Assembly (NCBI RefSeq): GCF_032586155.1
Contig: NZ_JAWHTC010000004.1
Span: 62,001 to 126,000 of the forward strand
Source of the DNA: JAWHTC01 sp032586155
GTDB taxonomy: Bacteria > Pseudomonadota > Alphaproteobacteria > Rhodobacterales > Rhodobacteraceae
Length of the DNA: 64,000 nt
Direction: 5' to 3'
The notes below the pieces were generated by a model. It was not told where the DNA came from. It did no database searches and saw nothing but the letters and a program-made list of their open reading frames with translations. Below are positions 16,224-25,013 of the stretch, piece after piece. Within the stretch, counting starts at the first letter, position 1. The number at the start of each line of letters is the position of its first letter. Made by a program: the position numbers and the translations under genes.

Positions 16224-17034
16224 TTTTCCAAAACCCCGCAAAGGATATTCGGTCCGCACCCTTCCCGGTTTCGCCGTGGTTGCGATTTTCACCCTGTTCG
16301 TGCTTTACGCCCCGATCATGATCTTGGTGGTGTATTCGTTCAACGACGGATCGTCGCTGGCGATCTGGGAAGGGTTCAGCCTGCGCTGGTATCAGCAGGC
16401 CGCCGCCAACGAGGCGGTGCAGGATGCCGCCGTCCGCTCGCTTTTCCTTGCCATCTCGGCAGCTTCCGTTGCCACCGTCGCCGCCACCATGGCCGCGCTG
16501 GCCACCACGCGCACCCGGCACTTCCCAGGCCGAACAATGATCTATGCGCTGATCAACCAACCGCTGATGGTGCCCGAAATCGTCACCGCCGTGGCGCTTC
16601 TGATCGTGTTTGCCGCCGTCAAGGTTTGGACCGGGCATACATCGATGATCTACCTGATCGTTGCCCACACCGCGTTTTGCGTGCCTTTTGCGTATCTTCC
16701 CATACGGGCCCGTCTGGAAACCATGGACACATCGCTGGAAACGGCGGCGCAGGATCTTTATGCCTCGCGCTGGCTGACCTTCCGTCGTGTCACTTTGCCG
16801 TTGATGTGGCCCGGCATCGTCGCTGGTCTGATGCTGGCATTCGTGATCTCGCTCGATGATGTGGTGATCACCGAGTTCGTCAAATCCGCCGGACAGGACA
16901 CCCTGCCGACCTACATGCTGGGCCAGTTGCGTCGCGTCGTGACCCCTGAGGTCAACGCTATTTCCACCGTCATTCTGTTCGCCGGGGCGATCCTGGTGGC
17001 ACTGTTTTTCCGCCTGACCAACCGACGAGGGTGA
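16216..17034 (+). CDS. potC: spermidine/putrescine-type ABC transporter permease (PotC-like)
   Basis: A 272-residue permease with about six membrane segments. The EAA loop is LETAAQDLYASRWLTFRRVTLPLMWPGI, followed by the PotC-typical FVISLDDVVITEFVKSAGQDTLPTYMLGQLR. The ATG at 16216 overlaps the potB stop by 8 bp, preferred over an ATG 30 bp further upstream. The partner permease, ATPase and binding protein are all adjacent, so the importer is complete. Confidence 0.92.
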   Translation: MADFPKPRKGYSVRTLPGFAVVAIFTLFVLYAPIMILVVYSFNDGSSLAIWEGFSLRWYQQAAANEAVQDAAVRSLFLAISAASVATVAATMAALATTRTRHFPGRTMIYALINQPLMVPEIVTAVALLIVFAAVKVWTGHTSMIYLIVAHTAFCVPFAYLPIRARLETMDTSLETAAQDLYASRWLTFRRVTLPLMWPGIVAGLMLAFVISLDDVVITEFVKSAGQDTLPTYMLGQLRRVVTPEVNAISTVILFAGAILVALFFRLTNRRG

Positions 17035-17105
17035 TCAGGCATCCCAAGGCCAACCCGGCCGTCAGAGCCGGGCAAGACAAACGAAACCAACAAGGAGATG
17101 TAAAC

Positions 17106-18128
17106 ATGAAATACACAATTGCAGCCGCAACCGCGCTGGCACTGTCCGCCGCCGGGGCCATGGCAAAGGAACTGAATATCTATAACTGGGGCAACTATAC
17201 CAACCCCAAGCTGATCGAGAAGTTCGAGGCCGAAACCGGCATCAAGGTCACGATCACCGATTATGACAGCAACGATACCGCGCTGGCCAAGGTCAAGGCC
17301 GGCGGCCATGGCTTTGACGTCGTGGTGCCCTCGAATTCGTATATCCCGATCTGGGTTGGTGAAGGTCTGCTCATGGAAAGCCGCCCCGACCAGATGGAGA
17401 ATTTCAAGAATGTCGATCCGGTCTGGGTCGATGTCGATTGGGATCCGGGCCGTCACTACACCGTGCCGTGGCAATGGGGTTCAGTTGGCGTGGTGGTCAA
17501 CACCAAATACTACGATGGCGATATCGACACCTCGTCGATTTTCCTTGATCCGCCGGAATCCCTGCGTGGCAAGATCAACGTCGTGCCTGAAATGGGCGAC
17601 GTGATGAGCCTCGCCATTCTCTATCATGGCGGCGAGCTTTGCACCGGCGACAAGGAAATCCTGAAAAAGGTCCGTGACACGCTGGTCGATGCCAAACAGC
17701 ATTGGTTGGGCATGGACTACGGCAACCTTGAAAAATTCGCCAAGGAAGACCTCTGGGCGGGCGTCAACTGGAATGGCTCGACCTTCCGTATGCGCCTGCA
17801 AAACGACGCTATCCGCTATGGTTATCCGAAAGAGGGCTATACCCTGTGGATGGACTCGGTCGCGGTGTTGAAAGATGCCAAAAACGTCGACGAGGCCAAG
17901 GCGTTCCAGAACTTCATCATGGACCCGGAAAACGCCGCCCTGATCTCGGAGTTTGCCCGCTATGCCAATGGTATCAAGGGCTCGGACGCCTTCATGCCCG
18001 AGGACATGAAAACCGCGCGCGAGATCATCATCCCGGCCGAGCTGGTGGACAAAGGCCATTTCACCAAGCCCTGCGATCCTGAGGTGCAGAAAATCTACAC
18101 CCGGATCTGGACCGACCTTCAAAAGTAA
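17106..18128 (+). CDS. potD: periplasmic polyamine-type substrate-binding protein (PotD-like)
   Basis: A 340-residue protein with a cleavable signal peptide (MKYTIAAATALALSAAGAMA) and mature start KELNIYNWGNYTNPKLIEKF, the PotD/PotF pattern. Aromatic and acidic positions that hold spermidine in PotD have counterparts: Trp in GVNWNGSTF, and Trp and Asp in LWMDSVAVL. An amine-containing ligand is therefore likely, but not necessarily a polyamine. The ATG at 17106 has AAGGAGATG upstream. A strong terminator follows. Confidence 0.9.
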   Translation: MKYTIAAATALALSAAGAMAKELNIYNWGNYTNPKLIEKFEAETGIKVTITDYDSNDTALAKVKAGGHGFDVVVPSNSYIPIWVGEGLLMESRPDQMENFKNVDPVWVDVDWDPGRHYTVPWQWGSVGVVVNTKYYDGDIDTSSIFLDPPESLRGKINVVPEMGDVMSLAILYHGGELCTGDKEILKKVRDTLVDAKQHWLGMDYGNLEKFAKEDLWAGVNWNGSTFRMRLQNDAIRYGYPKEGYTLWMDSVAVLKDAKNVDEAKAFQNFIMDPENAALISEFARYANGIKGSDAFMPEDMKTAREIIIPAELVDKGHFTKPCDPEVQKIYTRIWTDLQK

Positions 18129-18144
18129 TCGCGATCTGAACCAC

Positions 18145-18175
18145 GGGGCGGCCTTACGGGGCCGCCCCCTTTTGT
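18145..18175 (+). terminator. Rho-independent terminator after the Pot-type operon
   Basis: GGGGCGGCC (18145-18153) pairs perfectly with GGCCGCCCC (18160-18168), followed by CTTTTG. It lies 17 bp after the potD stop. The two hydrolase genes downstream then need read-through or their own promoter; only 17 bp separate the end of the T tract from the next ATG. Confidence 0.85.
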
Positions 18176-18191
18176 TCCCCGGGGATGACTT

Positions 18192-19409
18192 ATGACACGC
18201 AGCTACCGCAACTCCGACCCCGCTCTGCCCATTATGCAGGGAGCACCGCCGCCATCCGAGTGGCAATTACCACCGCGTGACTGGGACCGCGCCCCTTGGA
18301 ACCGCTGGAGTTTTCAGAACATTCGCGCCTGCGTGCCCACCGAAAACATCGCCGCCGGTGAAACCGCGCTGCCTTGGGAAAGCGCACCGCAGGATCTAAC
18401 CGGCACCGGCTTCACCGCCTTTGACGGCAGTGACATGACACTTTCGGACCTGCTGGATGCCTATACTGATGGCTTTCTGGTCGCCCACAAGGGTCGCATT
18501 ATCCATGAAAGCTATCACAACGGCATGACTCGCCAGACCCCGCACCTGGCCATGTCGGTGTCAAAATCTATTACCTCGACCACCGCCGGCGTCCTGATCG
18601 ATCAGGGGTTGATCGATCCCTCCGCACCGGTCACCACCTACCTGCCCGAACTGGCCTCGACCGCTTGGAAAGGGGCCACCGTTCAGCATGTTCTCGACAT
18701 GACCACCGGCGTGAAATTCGTCGAGGATTACGACGAACCCGATTGCGACATTGCGCGGCTCGAAGTTGCCTCGAACTGGAAACCGATGCCCGAGGGCGCC
18801 AATCCGGCCGACTGGCCCGCCACCACGTGGGCCCAGATCATGTCGCTGACCGAATGCGACGCCGACCACGGTGCGCGTTTTAAATACCGTTCGATCGAAA
18901 CCGATCTTCTGGGTGTGCTCATTGCCCGGGTTACCGGCGGGACGCTGGCTCAGGCCATTTCCAGGCATCTCTGGGCACCGATGGGCGCCGAACACCCGGC
19001 GAATGTCACCGTCGATCGCGAAGGCACTGCTCTTGCCGACGGCGGGATTAGCGCAACGCTGCGCGATTTCGCCCGTTTCGGCCAGACCATGCTGGACAAT
19101 GGCCGTGCCGGCAAAACGCAGGCCGTGCCGATGTCCTGGATTGCGGACGTGCGCAGTGGCGACCATGGCCGGTTTGATGACGAAAGCCGCGAGTTCATGC
19201 CCAAAGGCCGCTATCGCAACATGTTCTGGATCCGTGATGAGACCCAACCGATCCACTTCTCGCTCGGGATCTATGGCCAGTTCATCTATGTCTCACCCAA
19301 CGACGACCTGGTGATTGTCTGCCTCTCCACCTGGCCAGATGCGCTGAACGATGAACAGCATTCCAACGTGGTGCGCGCCATTGATGCGATCACCGCCGCA
19401 CTTGTCTGA
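18192..19409 (+). CDS. serine hydrolase, NylB-like (6-aminohexanoate-dimer hydrolase / class C beta-lactamase fold)
   Basis: A 405-residue penicillin-recognising-fold hydrolase without a signal peptide. The nucleophile motif is SVSK (Ser122/Lys125) and the Tyr of the third element is Tyr232 in KYRS. Order and spacing resemble 6-aminohexanoate-dimer hydrolase NylB from memory: NRWSF near residue 37, YTDGFLV, MSVSKS, VLDM, EDYDEP (Tyr180) and ADGGISATLRD. The NylB residue Asn266 corresponds to Asp283 here. It probably cleaves a linear amide or ester in the cytoplasm. It starts just after the Pot-type operon terminator and is followed by an amidase 12 bp downstream. Confidence 0.83.
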   Translation: MTRSYRNSDPALPIMQGAPPPSEWQLPPRDWDRAPWNRWSFQNIRACVPTENIAAGETALPWESAPQDLTGTGFTAFDGSDMTLSDLLDAYTDGFLVAHKGRIIHESYHNGMTRQTPHLAMSVSKSITSTTAGVLIDQGLIDPSAPVTTYLPELASTAWKGATVQHVLDMTTGVKFVEDYDEPDCDIARLEVASNWKPMPEGANPADWPATTWAQIMSLTECDADHGARFKYRSIETDLLGVLIARVTGGTLAQAISRHLWAPMGAEHPANVTVDREGTALADGGISATLRDFARFGQTMLDNGRAGKTQAVPMSWIADVRSGDHGRFDDESREFMPKGRYRNMFWIRDETQPIHFSLGIYGQFIYVSPNDDLVIVCLSTWPDALNDEQHSNVVRAIDAITAALV

Positions 19410-19421
19410 AAGGGGCTGCCA

Positions 19422-20846
19422 ATGTCCGACCTGCTCTATCTCACCGCTACCGATGCCCTTGCGCGTTTCGCCGACAAAACCCTGTCTCCGGTCGAACTGC
19501 TCTCGGCCCAGATCACCCAGGCCGAAGCCACCAGGGAAACGGTCAACGCCTTCACCTACACCCATTTCGACGAGGCAATGGACGCCGCCCGCGCCTCGGA
19601 ATCCCGCTGGGCCAAGGGGGAGCCTCTGGGATCTCTTGACGGGCTGCCCGTCGCGATCAAGGATGAAAGCCATATCGCGGGCAAACCCACTTCCTATGGC
19701 TCGCTGATCGCCAAGGATTACGTCCCAGACACTACCTCACCGATGAACCAGCCCATTCTGGCCGCGGGGGCCATTGTGCATGCCCGCACCGCCACGCCGG
19801 AATACTCCTGTGCGGGTTTCACCTGGTCGCGTCTTTGGGGTGTCACCCGCAACCCGTGGAACCCCGAATTCACGCCCGGTGGATCATCCGGCGGCTCTGC
19901 GGCCTCGCTTGCCGCGGGCACTTCGTCGCTCGCCACCGGTTCGGATATTGGTGGCTCGATCCGCATCCCTTCGTCGTGTTGTGGCCTTGTCGGCTATAAG
20001 CCGCCCTATGGTCGCAACCCCGACGACATCCCCTTCAACCTCGATTTCTACTGCCATACCGGGCCTCTGGCCCGTTCGGTTGGTGATGCCATCCTGCTTC
20101 AGAACACCATGTCCGGTCAGCACCCATGGGACATTGCCTCACTGCCCAAGATCACCTTGCCCACCCAATACCCAGATATCAAAGGCTGGAAAATTGCCCT
20201 GTCGATGGACCTTGGCAGCTTTCAGGTATCGGATGATGTCCGCCGCAACACCCTGGCTGCCGCCGACACCTTTCGCGCCCTCGGCGCCACGGTCGAAGAG
20301 GTCGATATCGGCTGGGGTCCGGAAGTGCCCAAGGCCTGTCTTGCCTATCTCACGCATCTCTTCGGCGGCGCGCTGTCGATGGAACTGGAAGAGCACGGCG
20401 ACAAGATGACCACCTATTGCCGGGCACTTGCTGAAAAATCGCTCGACTCAACGGCCCAGGACTTCGTCGCCTCCCTACAAACTGCAGGTGAGGCCTACAT
20501 GAAGCTTGGCCCACTGCTTCAAGACTACGATTGCCTGATCTGCCCCACCAACGCGCTTCCAGCGGTGCGCGCTGATTTCGATCAATCGGTCGAGACGATC
20601 GAGATAAACGGGGTCGAGGTCGATCCCTCACTCGGCTGGGTCATGACCACCCCTTTTAACATGATGAGCCGCTGCCCGGTGATTTCGGTGCCTTCCGGTT
20701 TCGCGGCCAACGGTGTGCCGACAGGTCTTCAGATTGTGGGGCCAGCTTACAGAGACGAAATCGTCTTCCAGGCCGCGCTTTCCTTCGAAGCTGCGCAGGG
20801 GGGCTGGTTCAATGAATCCGGTACGCGACCACGGTTTGGTGGCTAG
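19422..20846 (+). CDS. amidase signature family hydrolase
   Basis: A 474-residue amidase with the complete Ser-cisSer-Lys triad: Lys80 in PVAIKDE, the cis-Ser in TPGGSSGGSAAS (155-156) and the nucleophile Ser179 in GSDIGGSIRIP. The family hydrolyses amides including the cyclic 6-aminohexanoate dimer (NylA), aryl amides and acetamides. There is no signal peptide. A good site (AAAGGGG) precedes the ATG by six bases. Together with the NylB-like gene immediately upstream it could form a two-step amide degradation pair. Specificity cannot be read from sequence. Confidence 0.88.
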   Translation: MSDLLYLTATDALARFADKTLSPVELLSAQITQAEATRETVNAFTYTHFDEAMDAARASESRWAKGEPLGSLDGLPVAIKDESHIAGKPTSYGSLIAKDYVPDTTSPMNQPILAAGAIVHARTATPEYSCAGFTWSRLWGVTRNPWNPEFTPGGSSGGSAASLAAGTSSLATGSDIGGSIRIPSSCCGLVGYKPPYGRNPDDIPFNLDFYCHTGPLARSVGDAILLQNTMSGQHPWDIASLPKITLPTQYPDIKGWKIALSMDLGSFQVSDDVRRNTLAAADTFRALGATVEEVDIGWGPEVPKACLAYLTHLFGGALSMELEEHGDKMTTYCRALAEKSLDSTAQDFVASLQTAGEAYMKLGPLLQDYDCLICPTNALPAVRADFDQSVETIEINGVEVDPSLGWVMTTPFNMMSRCPVISVPSGFAANGVPTGLQIVGPAYRDEIVFQAALSFEAAQGGWFNESGTRPRFGG

Positions 20847-21179
20847 GGTCGGCATCACGGTGTTGTTGTAGCTGGCGTATACTGTTCAATTCGCTTTCTA
20901 GCCAGTTTTTCGGTTGAAATTCGCTCTCGAGATGCCGACTCCAAACGTGTCACTGGCCTTCGGAAACGACAGAACGTTGGTTGAAGAGGGCTCTAGGCGG
21001 CCATTCGCTGCGATCGCTAAGAAATTACAGCAACGCGAAGCAGACCAGAAATCCACTTGCTGGACACGAACGAGCGACAACGTTGTACAGCGCGTGCCAA
21101 AGATTAGATTTGCCTAGAACCGGTTTCCCAAGTGGTCGGATGCAGATCTTTCCTTACACGTACCGCACGCTGGCGCGCG
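20847..21179. other. gene-free stretch at the right island boundary
   Basis: This stretch holds 333 bp of visibly lower G+C sequence with no credible gene on either strand. The segment 20988-21011 (GGGCTCTAGGCGGCCATTCG then CTGC) resembles 24924-24947 at 17 of 24 positions, suggesting degraded copies of a dispersed intergenic sequence. It separates the amidase from a convergent ankyrin gene. Confidence 0.4.
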
Positions 21180-21854
21180 TCAGGTCTTGTCACCCAACAG
21201 TGACAGAATTTCGAGGTACTGTCGGTCTTGCGCGTGCTGGTGCGGTGTCACGCCGTCACGGTCGCCGATGGTTTGATCCGCGCCTGCGGCGACGAGGAGT
21301 TTGACCACCGCCTGGTGGTCGCGGCCGCCATCGCCCAGGACTACCGCCTCGATCAGGGCGGTCCAGCCAAGGTTGTTGACATGATCGAGCGGCGCGCCAG
21401 CGTCGATCAGGCGGCGCACCACCTCGACATGGCCCAGATGCGCGGCAGCGATCAAGGCGGTGCCGTCATAGGGGCTTGTGATCAGGCCGGGATCGTTGCC
21501 CAGTTCGATGGCCAACGACATCAAGTCGGGGTCGTCGGCCACGGCGGCGATGGTCACCACATCATAGGCCTGTCCCTCTAGCGCATTGAGATCGGCACCG
21601 GCATTGGCCAGGGCGCGCAGGGCGGCGTCTTGTGAGGCGAAGGCGGCGACGTGAGCGGCGGTACGGCCACGTCGGTCGCGCGCGTTCAAATCGGCACCCG
21701 CGCCAGCAAGGCGATTTAAATCGGCGACGTTACCGGTCTGCGCCGCCCGGTGTAGCCCGTCATAGGCGGCGATCTCCGCGGCCGAGGGTGCGGTCTGGGC
21801 CAAAACCGGCGCAGCCAGAGTCAGGAAGGTGGGGATCAAGAGGCATTTGAACAT
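21180..21854 (-). CDS. secreted ankyrin-repeat protein
   Basis: 224 residues with a signal peptide (MFKCLLIPTFLTLAAPVLAQ) and about five ankyrin repeats. Examples are GLHRAAQTGNVADLNRLAGAGADLNARD, GRTAAHVAAFASQDAALRALANAGADLNA and GWTALIEAVVLGDGGRDHQAVVKLLVAAGADQTI. Periplasmic ankyrin proteins are associated with stress protection (for example AnkB near catalase) or protein binding; no specific partner is evident. GGAG lies seven bases before the ATG. A GlcG-type gene is next upstream on the same strand. Confidence 0.85.
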   Translation of the reverse strand: MFKCLLIPTFLTLAAPVLAQTAPSAAEIAAYDGLHRAAQTGNVADLNRLAGAGADLNARDRRGRTAAHVAAFASQDAALRALANAGADLNALEGQAYDVVTIAAVADDPDLMSLAIELGNDPGLITSPYDGTALIAAAHLGHVEVVRRLIDAGAPLDHVNNLGWTALIEAVVLGDGGRDHQAVVKLLVAAGADQTIGDRDGVTPHQHAQDRQYLEILSLLGDKT

Positions 21855-21910
21855 GTCATATCTCCAATTTGGTTGGGCAGCCTGCCGTGATGACGGGCTG
21901 CCCGCGGGGA

Positions 21911-22390
21911 TTACTCAGCGCCGATGGCATCAAGCCCGGCGCGGGCGCAGGCCTCGTCGAGGTGGCCGCCGGGGGCACCGCCAACGCCGATGCCGCCGAC
22001 CAGCGCGCCACTGATCTTGATCGGCAGCCCGCCGCCCTGGATCACCATGCGGTTGTCCATGTAGCGCAACCCGTCATGTTGCGGGTTTTCTCCGATGAAA
22101 TTGGCCAGGCCAGCAGTGTCGCGGCCCATCGAGGCGGAGGTAAAGGCCTTTCCCTGGGCGCTGCCGACTGTGTGCGGCCCGGAATTGTCGGCCTTCAAAT
22201 GCACCTTGGTGGCGCCGTCACGTGCGACGATGGCAACGCTGACATTGTAGCCGTCGGCGGCACAGGCCCCAAGTGCGACCTGAGCGGCCTTGGTGGCCAT
22301 GTCGAGCGGCAGGTATGCGGCAGTGGGCAGGTCCTGCGCGGCCAGGGTGGTGGGAGCCAAGACGGTGGCGAGGGTCAGTTTGCGGATCAT
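21911..22390 (-). CDS. periplasmic GlcG/HbpS (DUF336) family protein
   Basis: 159 residues with a signal peptide (MIRKLTLATVLAPTTLAAQ) and the GlcG/HbpS fold: MATKAAQVALGACAADGYNVSVAIVARDG, SAQGKAFTSASMGRDT, GGGLPIKISGALVGGIGVGGAPGGHLDEACARAGLDAI. HbpS is a secreted haem-binding sensor partner, and others accompany glycolate or diol enzymes. ATG 22390 is chosen because GGAGAC lies seven bases upstream. Its position beside a two-component system may be meaningful, since HbpS works with the SenS/SenR pair, but this is inference. Confidence 0.83.
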   Translation of the reverse strand: MIRKLTLATVLAPTTLAAQDLPTAAYLPLDMATKAAQVALGACAADGYNVSVAIVARDGATKVHLKADNSGPHTVGSAQGKAFTSASMGRDTAGLANFIGENPQHDGLRYMDNRMVIQGGGLPIKISGALVGGIGVGGAPGGHLDEACARAGLDAIGAE

Positions 22391-22480
22391 GGTGTGTCTC
22401 CTTTTCAAAAGTGATGAACAGAGACTAGGGCGGGGCGGCGTGGCGCGGTATTCGTAGGGTTTGCACGGGCCTCCGTAGTT

Positions 22481-23089
22481 CTACGGAGTGTCACGGCCTT
22501 CGAGCCAGATACGGGTCAATTCGGCCTGCGAAGTGGTGCCGAGCTTGGCCCCAATCGCGGCGCGGTGGCTTTCGACGGTGCGCGGCGACAGGCCCAGCCC
22601 CTCGGCGATCTGTTTCGACGTGAAGCCTTCGGCGATGCGGTCAAGCACCTGCGCCTCGCGCGGCGTGAGCGATTGCAGGAGGCCGCGCGCCTCGGCCTTT
22701 TCTGCCTCGGCCAGCAAGCTCCGTTCCAGGATTTCCGTGCCCTTCTGGATGGCGTCGATCAGGTCCTGCTCATCGATGGGTTTGGACAGGAAATCGACCG
22801 CGCCGTTGCGAAACGCCTGGCGGCAGGCCTCGATATCGCCATGACCCGAGATGACGACCGTGGGCCAGTCGACGTTCCGTTCGGCCAGCTTTTCCTGCAG
22901 TTTCAACCCCGAGATCAGTGGCATGCGGATATCAAGGACCAGGCAGCCTGGTTGAAGCTGGTCGAGGCGCGCCAGGAACGCCTGGGGATCGGCAAAGGGT
23001 GTCACGTCCACCCCGACGGTGGACAAGAGAAGCGTGAGCGCGTCGCGCACCGCCTTGTCATCATCCACGAGATAGACAGGGTGGGTCAT
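22481..23089 (-). CDS. response regulator, FixJ/NarL type
   Basis: 202 residues. The receiver domain has acidic pair Asp9-Asp10, phospho-acceptor Asp53 in CLVLDIRMP and Lys103 in DFLSKPIDE. A LuxR-type HTH follows with SLTPREAQVLDRIAEGFTSKQIAEGLGLSPRTVESHRAAI. This is the FixJ arrangement of DNA-binding regulators activated by phosphorylation. The start overlaps the kinase stop (ATGA), so the pair is co-translated. The targets may include the neighbouring GlcG-type and ankyrin genes. Confidence 0.93.
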   Translation of the reverse strand: MTHPVYLVDDDKAVRDALTLLLSTVGVDVTPFADPQAFLARLDQLQPGCLVLDIRMPLISGLKLQEKLAERNVDWPTVVISGHGDIEACRQAFRNGAVDFLSKPIDEQDLIDAIQKGTEILERSLLAEAEKAEARGLLQSLTPREAQVLDRIAEGFTSKQIAEGLGLSPRTVESHRAAIGAKLGTTSQAELTRIWLEGRDTP

Positions 23090-24624
23090 TGCGCTGCCTT
23101 CGCCACAGGGGTCGACAGTGGCAGGTCGATCCGAAAGATCGCACCGGGATCGCCCGGAGCATAGGAAATTGTGCCGCCCGCGCGTTCAATCAGACGCTGG
23201 CTGAGCGCGAGGCCAAGCCCGGTGCCGTCTTCGCGGGTGGTCATGAAAGGCATGAAGAGTTTCGGCACCATGTCGGCAGTGACGCCGGGGCCGTTGTCGG
23301 AAATCTCGAGCGTGGCCATGTCGCCAGCTCTGTTCAGCGCGACCCTGACGCGGGCGTCAGGCGAGCCATCAAGTGCCTCGAGCGCGTTGCGTAGGACGTT
23401 GTGGATCACCTGTTCGATTTCGACCTGATCGGCGGTGACGTTGATCGGATGGCTTGTTGGAGCGACCTCAAGCGCGACATTCCGGCGACGGGCTTCGGCC
23501 AAAAGAAGGGCGCGAACATTGGCGATGGCATCACGCAGGTCGATCGGTGCGGCCTCGGCCCGTTGCGGCCGGGACCAGTTGCGCAGCCTATCAAGAATGG
23601 TTGAAGCGCGGCGGGCCTGGGTGACGGTGTCCTCTAGTGCCGAGGCCACCGCATTGCCGTCGCCGCGCGCCAACAGACGTTTGCCGGCCTGGGCCTGGGC
23701 CAAGATCGCGGTCAGGGGTTGGGTCAGTTCATGCGCCATGCCGCTGGCCATTTCGCCCATGGCGTTGACCCGCGCGGCATGGCTGAGCTGGGCCTCCATC
23801 CGACTGAGGCTGGCTTGTTGTTCAGCCTCGCGCACCCGGCTGCGTTGCCGCGACGACGCGGTGATCACGGCATAGATCAGCCCGGTAAGAAGCAACACAA
23901 GCGCAACCTGCGCTGGTGGAAGGAGATCAACGAGGCGCATCCGCAGGGTGGTTTCCAGCAGTAGCGGTTGCGATCCGCTTTCAAGCGCTTTTGAAAACCG
24001 CGCCTCGGCCATGGCCAGGGATTGGACCAGCACCGTGCCATCCGGCAGAGAGACGCGGTAGCCGGCCTTGTCCTGGGTCCAGAAGGCAGCGCTGCTGTCG
24101 ATCAACCGGGCGGCGTCGACGCTGAGCGCGAGGGCATAGAGCGCCTGATCCGAGTTCGGGCTGCGCTTGACCATCAGGTAATGCTCTGGCCGTGCCGGGT
24201 GGGGCAGCATCACCGGCACCCCGGTAGAGCCTACCGCGGCGGTGCGGATTTGCTCGGCTGTGTCGGCGGACAGGGCTATCGCGCCGGTAACGGGTTGCGC
24301 CGTGTCGAGCGGCACAAGCTGCACGTCGTCGATGCGCGGATAGAAGCGCGAAATTGTGGCGGCGACCTCAAGGAAGAGATCGTTGCGCTGACCCGCACCC
24401 GCCACAGCAATTGCCGAGAGGGCTGTCAGGTGGGCGTCATGCTGACCCGCTCGTTGCGAGGCCAACCGTTGCAGTGCGGCGCTTTCGCTGTCGAGCCGGG
24501 CCGTGTGCAGCCAGAACTGCACTGCCGCCAGGCCCGCCAAGCCCAGCAGCCCCACCGTGAACGTGGAGAACGCCCGCTTCATTGCCCTGCTGCCGAAGAG
24601 AGTTATCGTGCGCGTGATGTTCAT
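23086..24624 (-). CDS. sensor histidine kinase (DctB/FixL-like)
   Basis: 512 residues. A first membrane segment (about 18-39), a periplasmic sensor region of about 190 residues and a second membrane segment (about 236-256) lead into a transmitter. The phospho-acceptor is His298 in GEMASGMAHELTQPL. The N box reads VIHNVLRNALEAL and the G boxes DNGPGV and GTGLGLALSQRLIERAGG. This is the layout of DctB-type kinases that sense periplasmic solutes. The ATG at 24624 has no obvious ribosome site; Met15 (24582) is an alternative start that keeps all domains. Confidence 0.9.
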   Translation of the reverse strand: MNITRTITLFGSRAMKRAFSTFTVGLLGLAGLAAVQFWLHTARLDSESAALQRLASQRAGQHDAHLTALSAIAVAGAGQRNDLFLEVAATISRFYPRIDDVQLVPLDTAQPVTGAIALSADTAEQIRTAAVGSTGVPVMLPHPARPEHYLMVKRSPNSDQALYALALSVDAARLIDSSAAFWTQDKAGYRVSLPDGTVLVQSLAMAEARFSKALESGSQPLLLETTLRMRLVDLLPPAQVALVLLLTGLIYAVITASSRQRSRVREAEQQASLSRMEAQLSHAARVNAMGEMASGMAHELTQPLTAILAQAQAGKRLLARGDGNAVASALEDTVTQARRASTILDRLRNWSRPQRAEAAPIDLRDAIANVRALLLAEARRRNVALEVAPTSHPINVTADQVEIEQVIHNVLRNALEALDGSPDARVRVALNRAGDMATLEISDNGPGVTADMVPKLFMPFMTTREDGTGLGLALSQRLIERAGGTISYAPGDPGAIFRIDLPLSTPVAKAAQ

Positions 24625-25013
24625 GGTGCAAGGCTAACATGGAGTGCTCCAACTCCAATGCTAAAAGCTCCTGCGAGTCAGCCGTAGGCCCTGAGCGCCT
24701 TTGACCGTGATGTTGGTAAGTCGGACAAGTCAATTTGGTTTGTCTACGGCGACCATGAACGGATTATTGGGCAACCCCATTGCAACGCTCGACCAGAGCA
24801 ATTGATAACTCCAAGACTTGGCGACTTTTTCTAGGCCAGCAGCGTCAGTGCAACATACTCGCGATCAATGGCTGCAAAGCGCAATGGGCATCCGTTCATG
24901 CTTGGTGCCACATTTGGTAGTTTGGGCTCAAACCTGCCCTTCTGTGCACAACAGGCCTAGGTTCTCTCCCAGCCATTTGCGGCAAAGCGGTCCCTACGGT
25001 GATCTTTGTGGCC
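24625..25013. other. gene-free stretch with degenerate repeat-like sequence
   Basis: This stretch holds 389 bp between the kinase start and the glnD stop. No credible gene is seen in any frame. Parts (24866-24885 and 24924-24947) resemble sequences at 11566 and 20988, as expected for degraded members of a dispersed intergenic family. The kinase promoter must lie at its left end but no clear -35/-10 pair is visible. Confidence 0.4.

Noticed and set aside
11735..20846. Island as an integrative element with attachment repeats
   Set aside because: No integrase, tRNA end or exact flanking direct repeat was found at either boundary, so only base usage and gene content support transfer.
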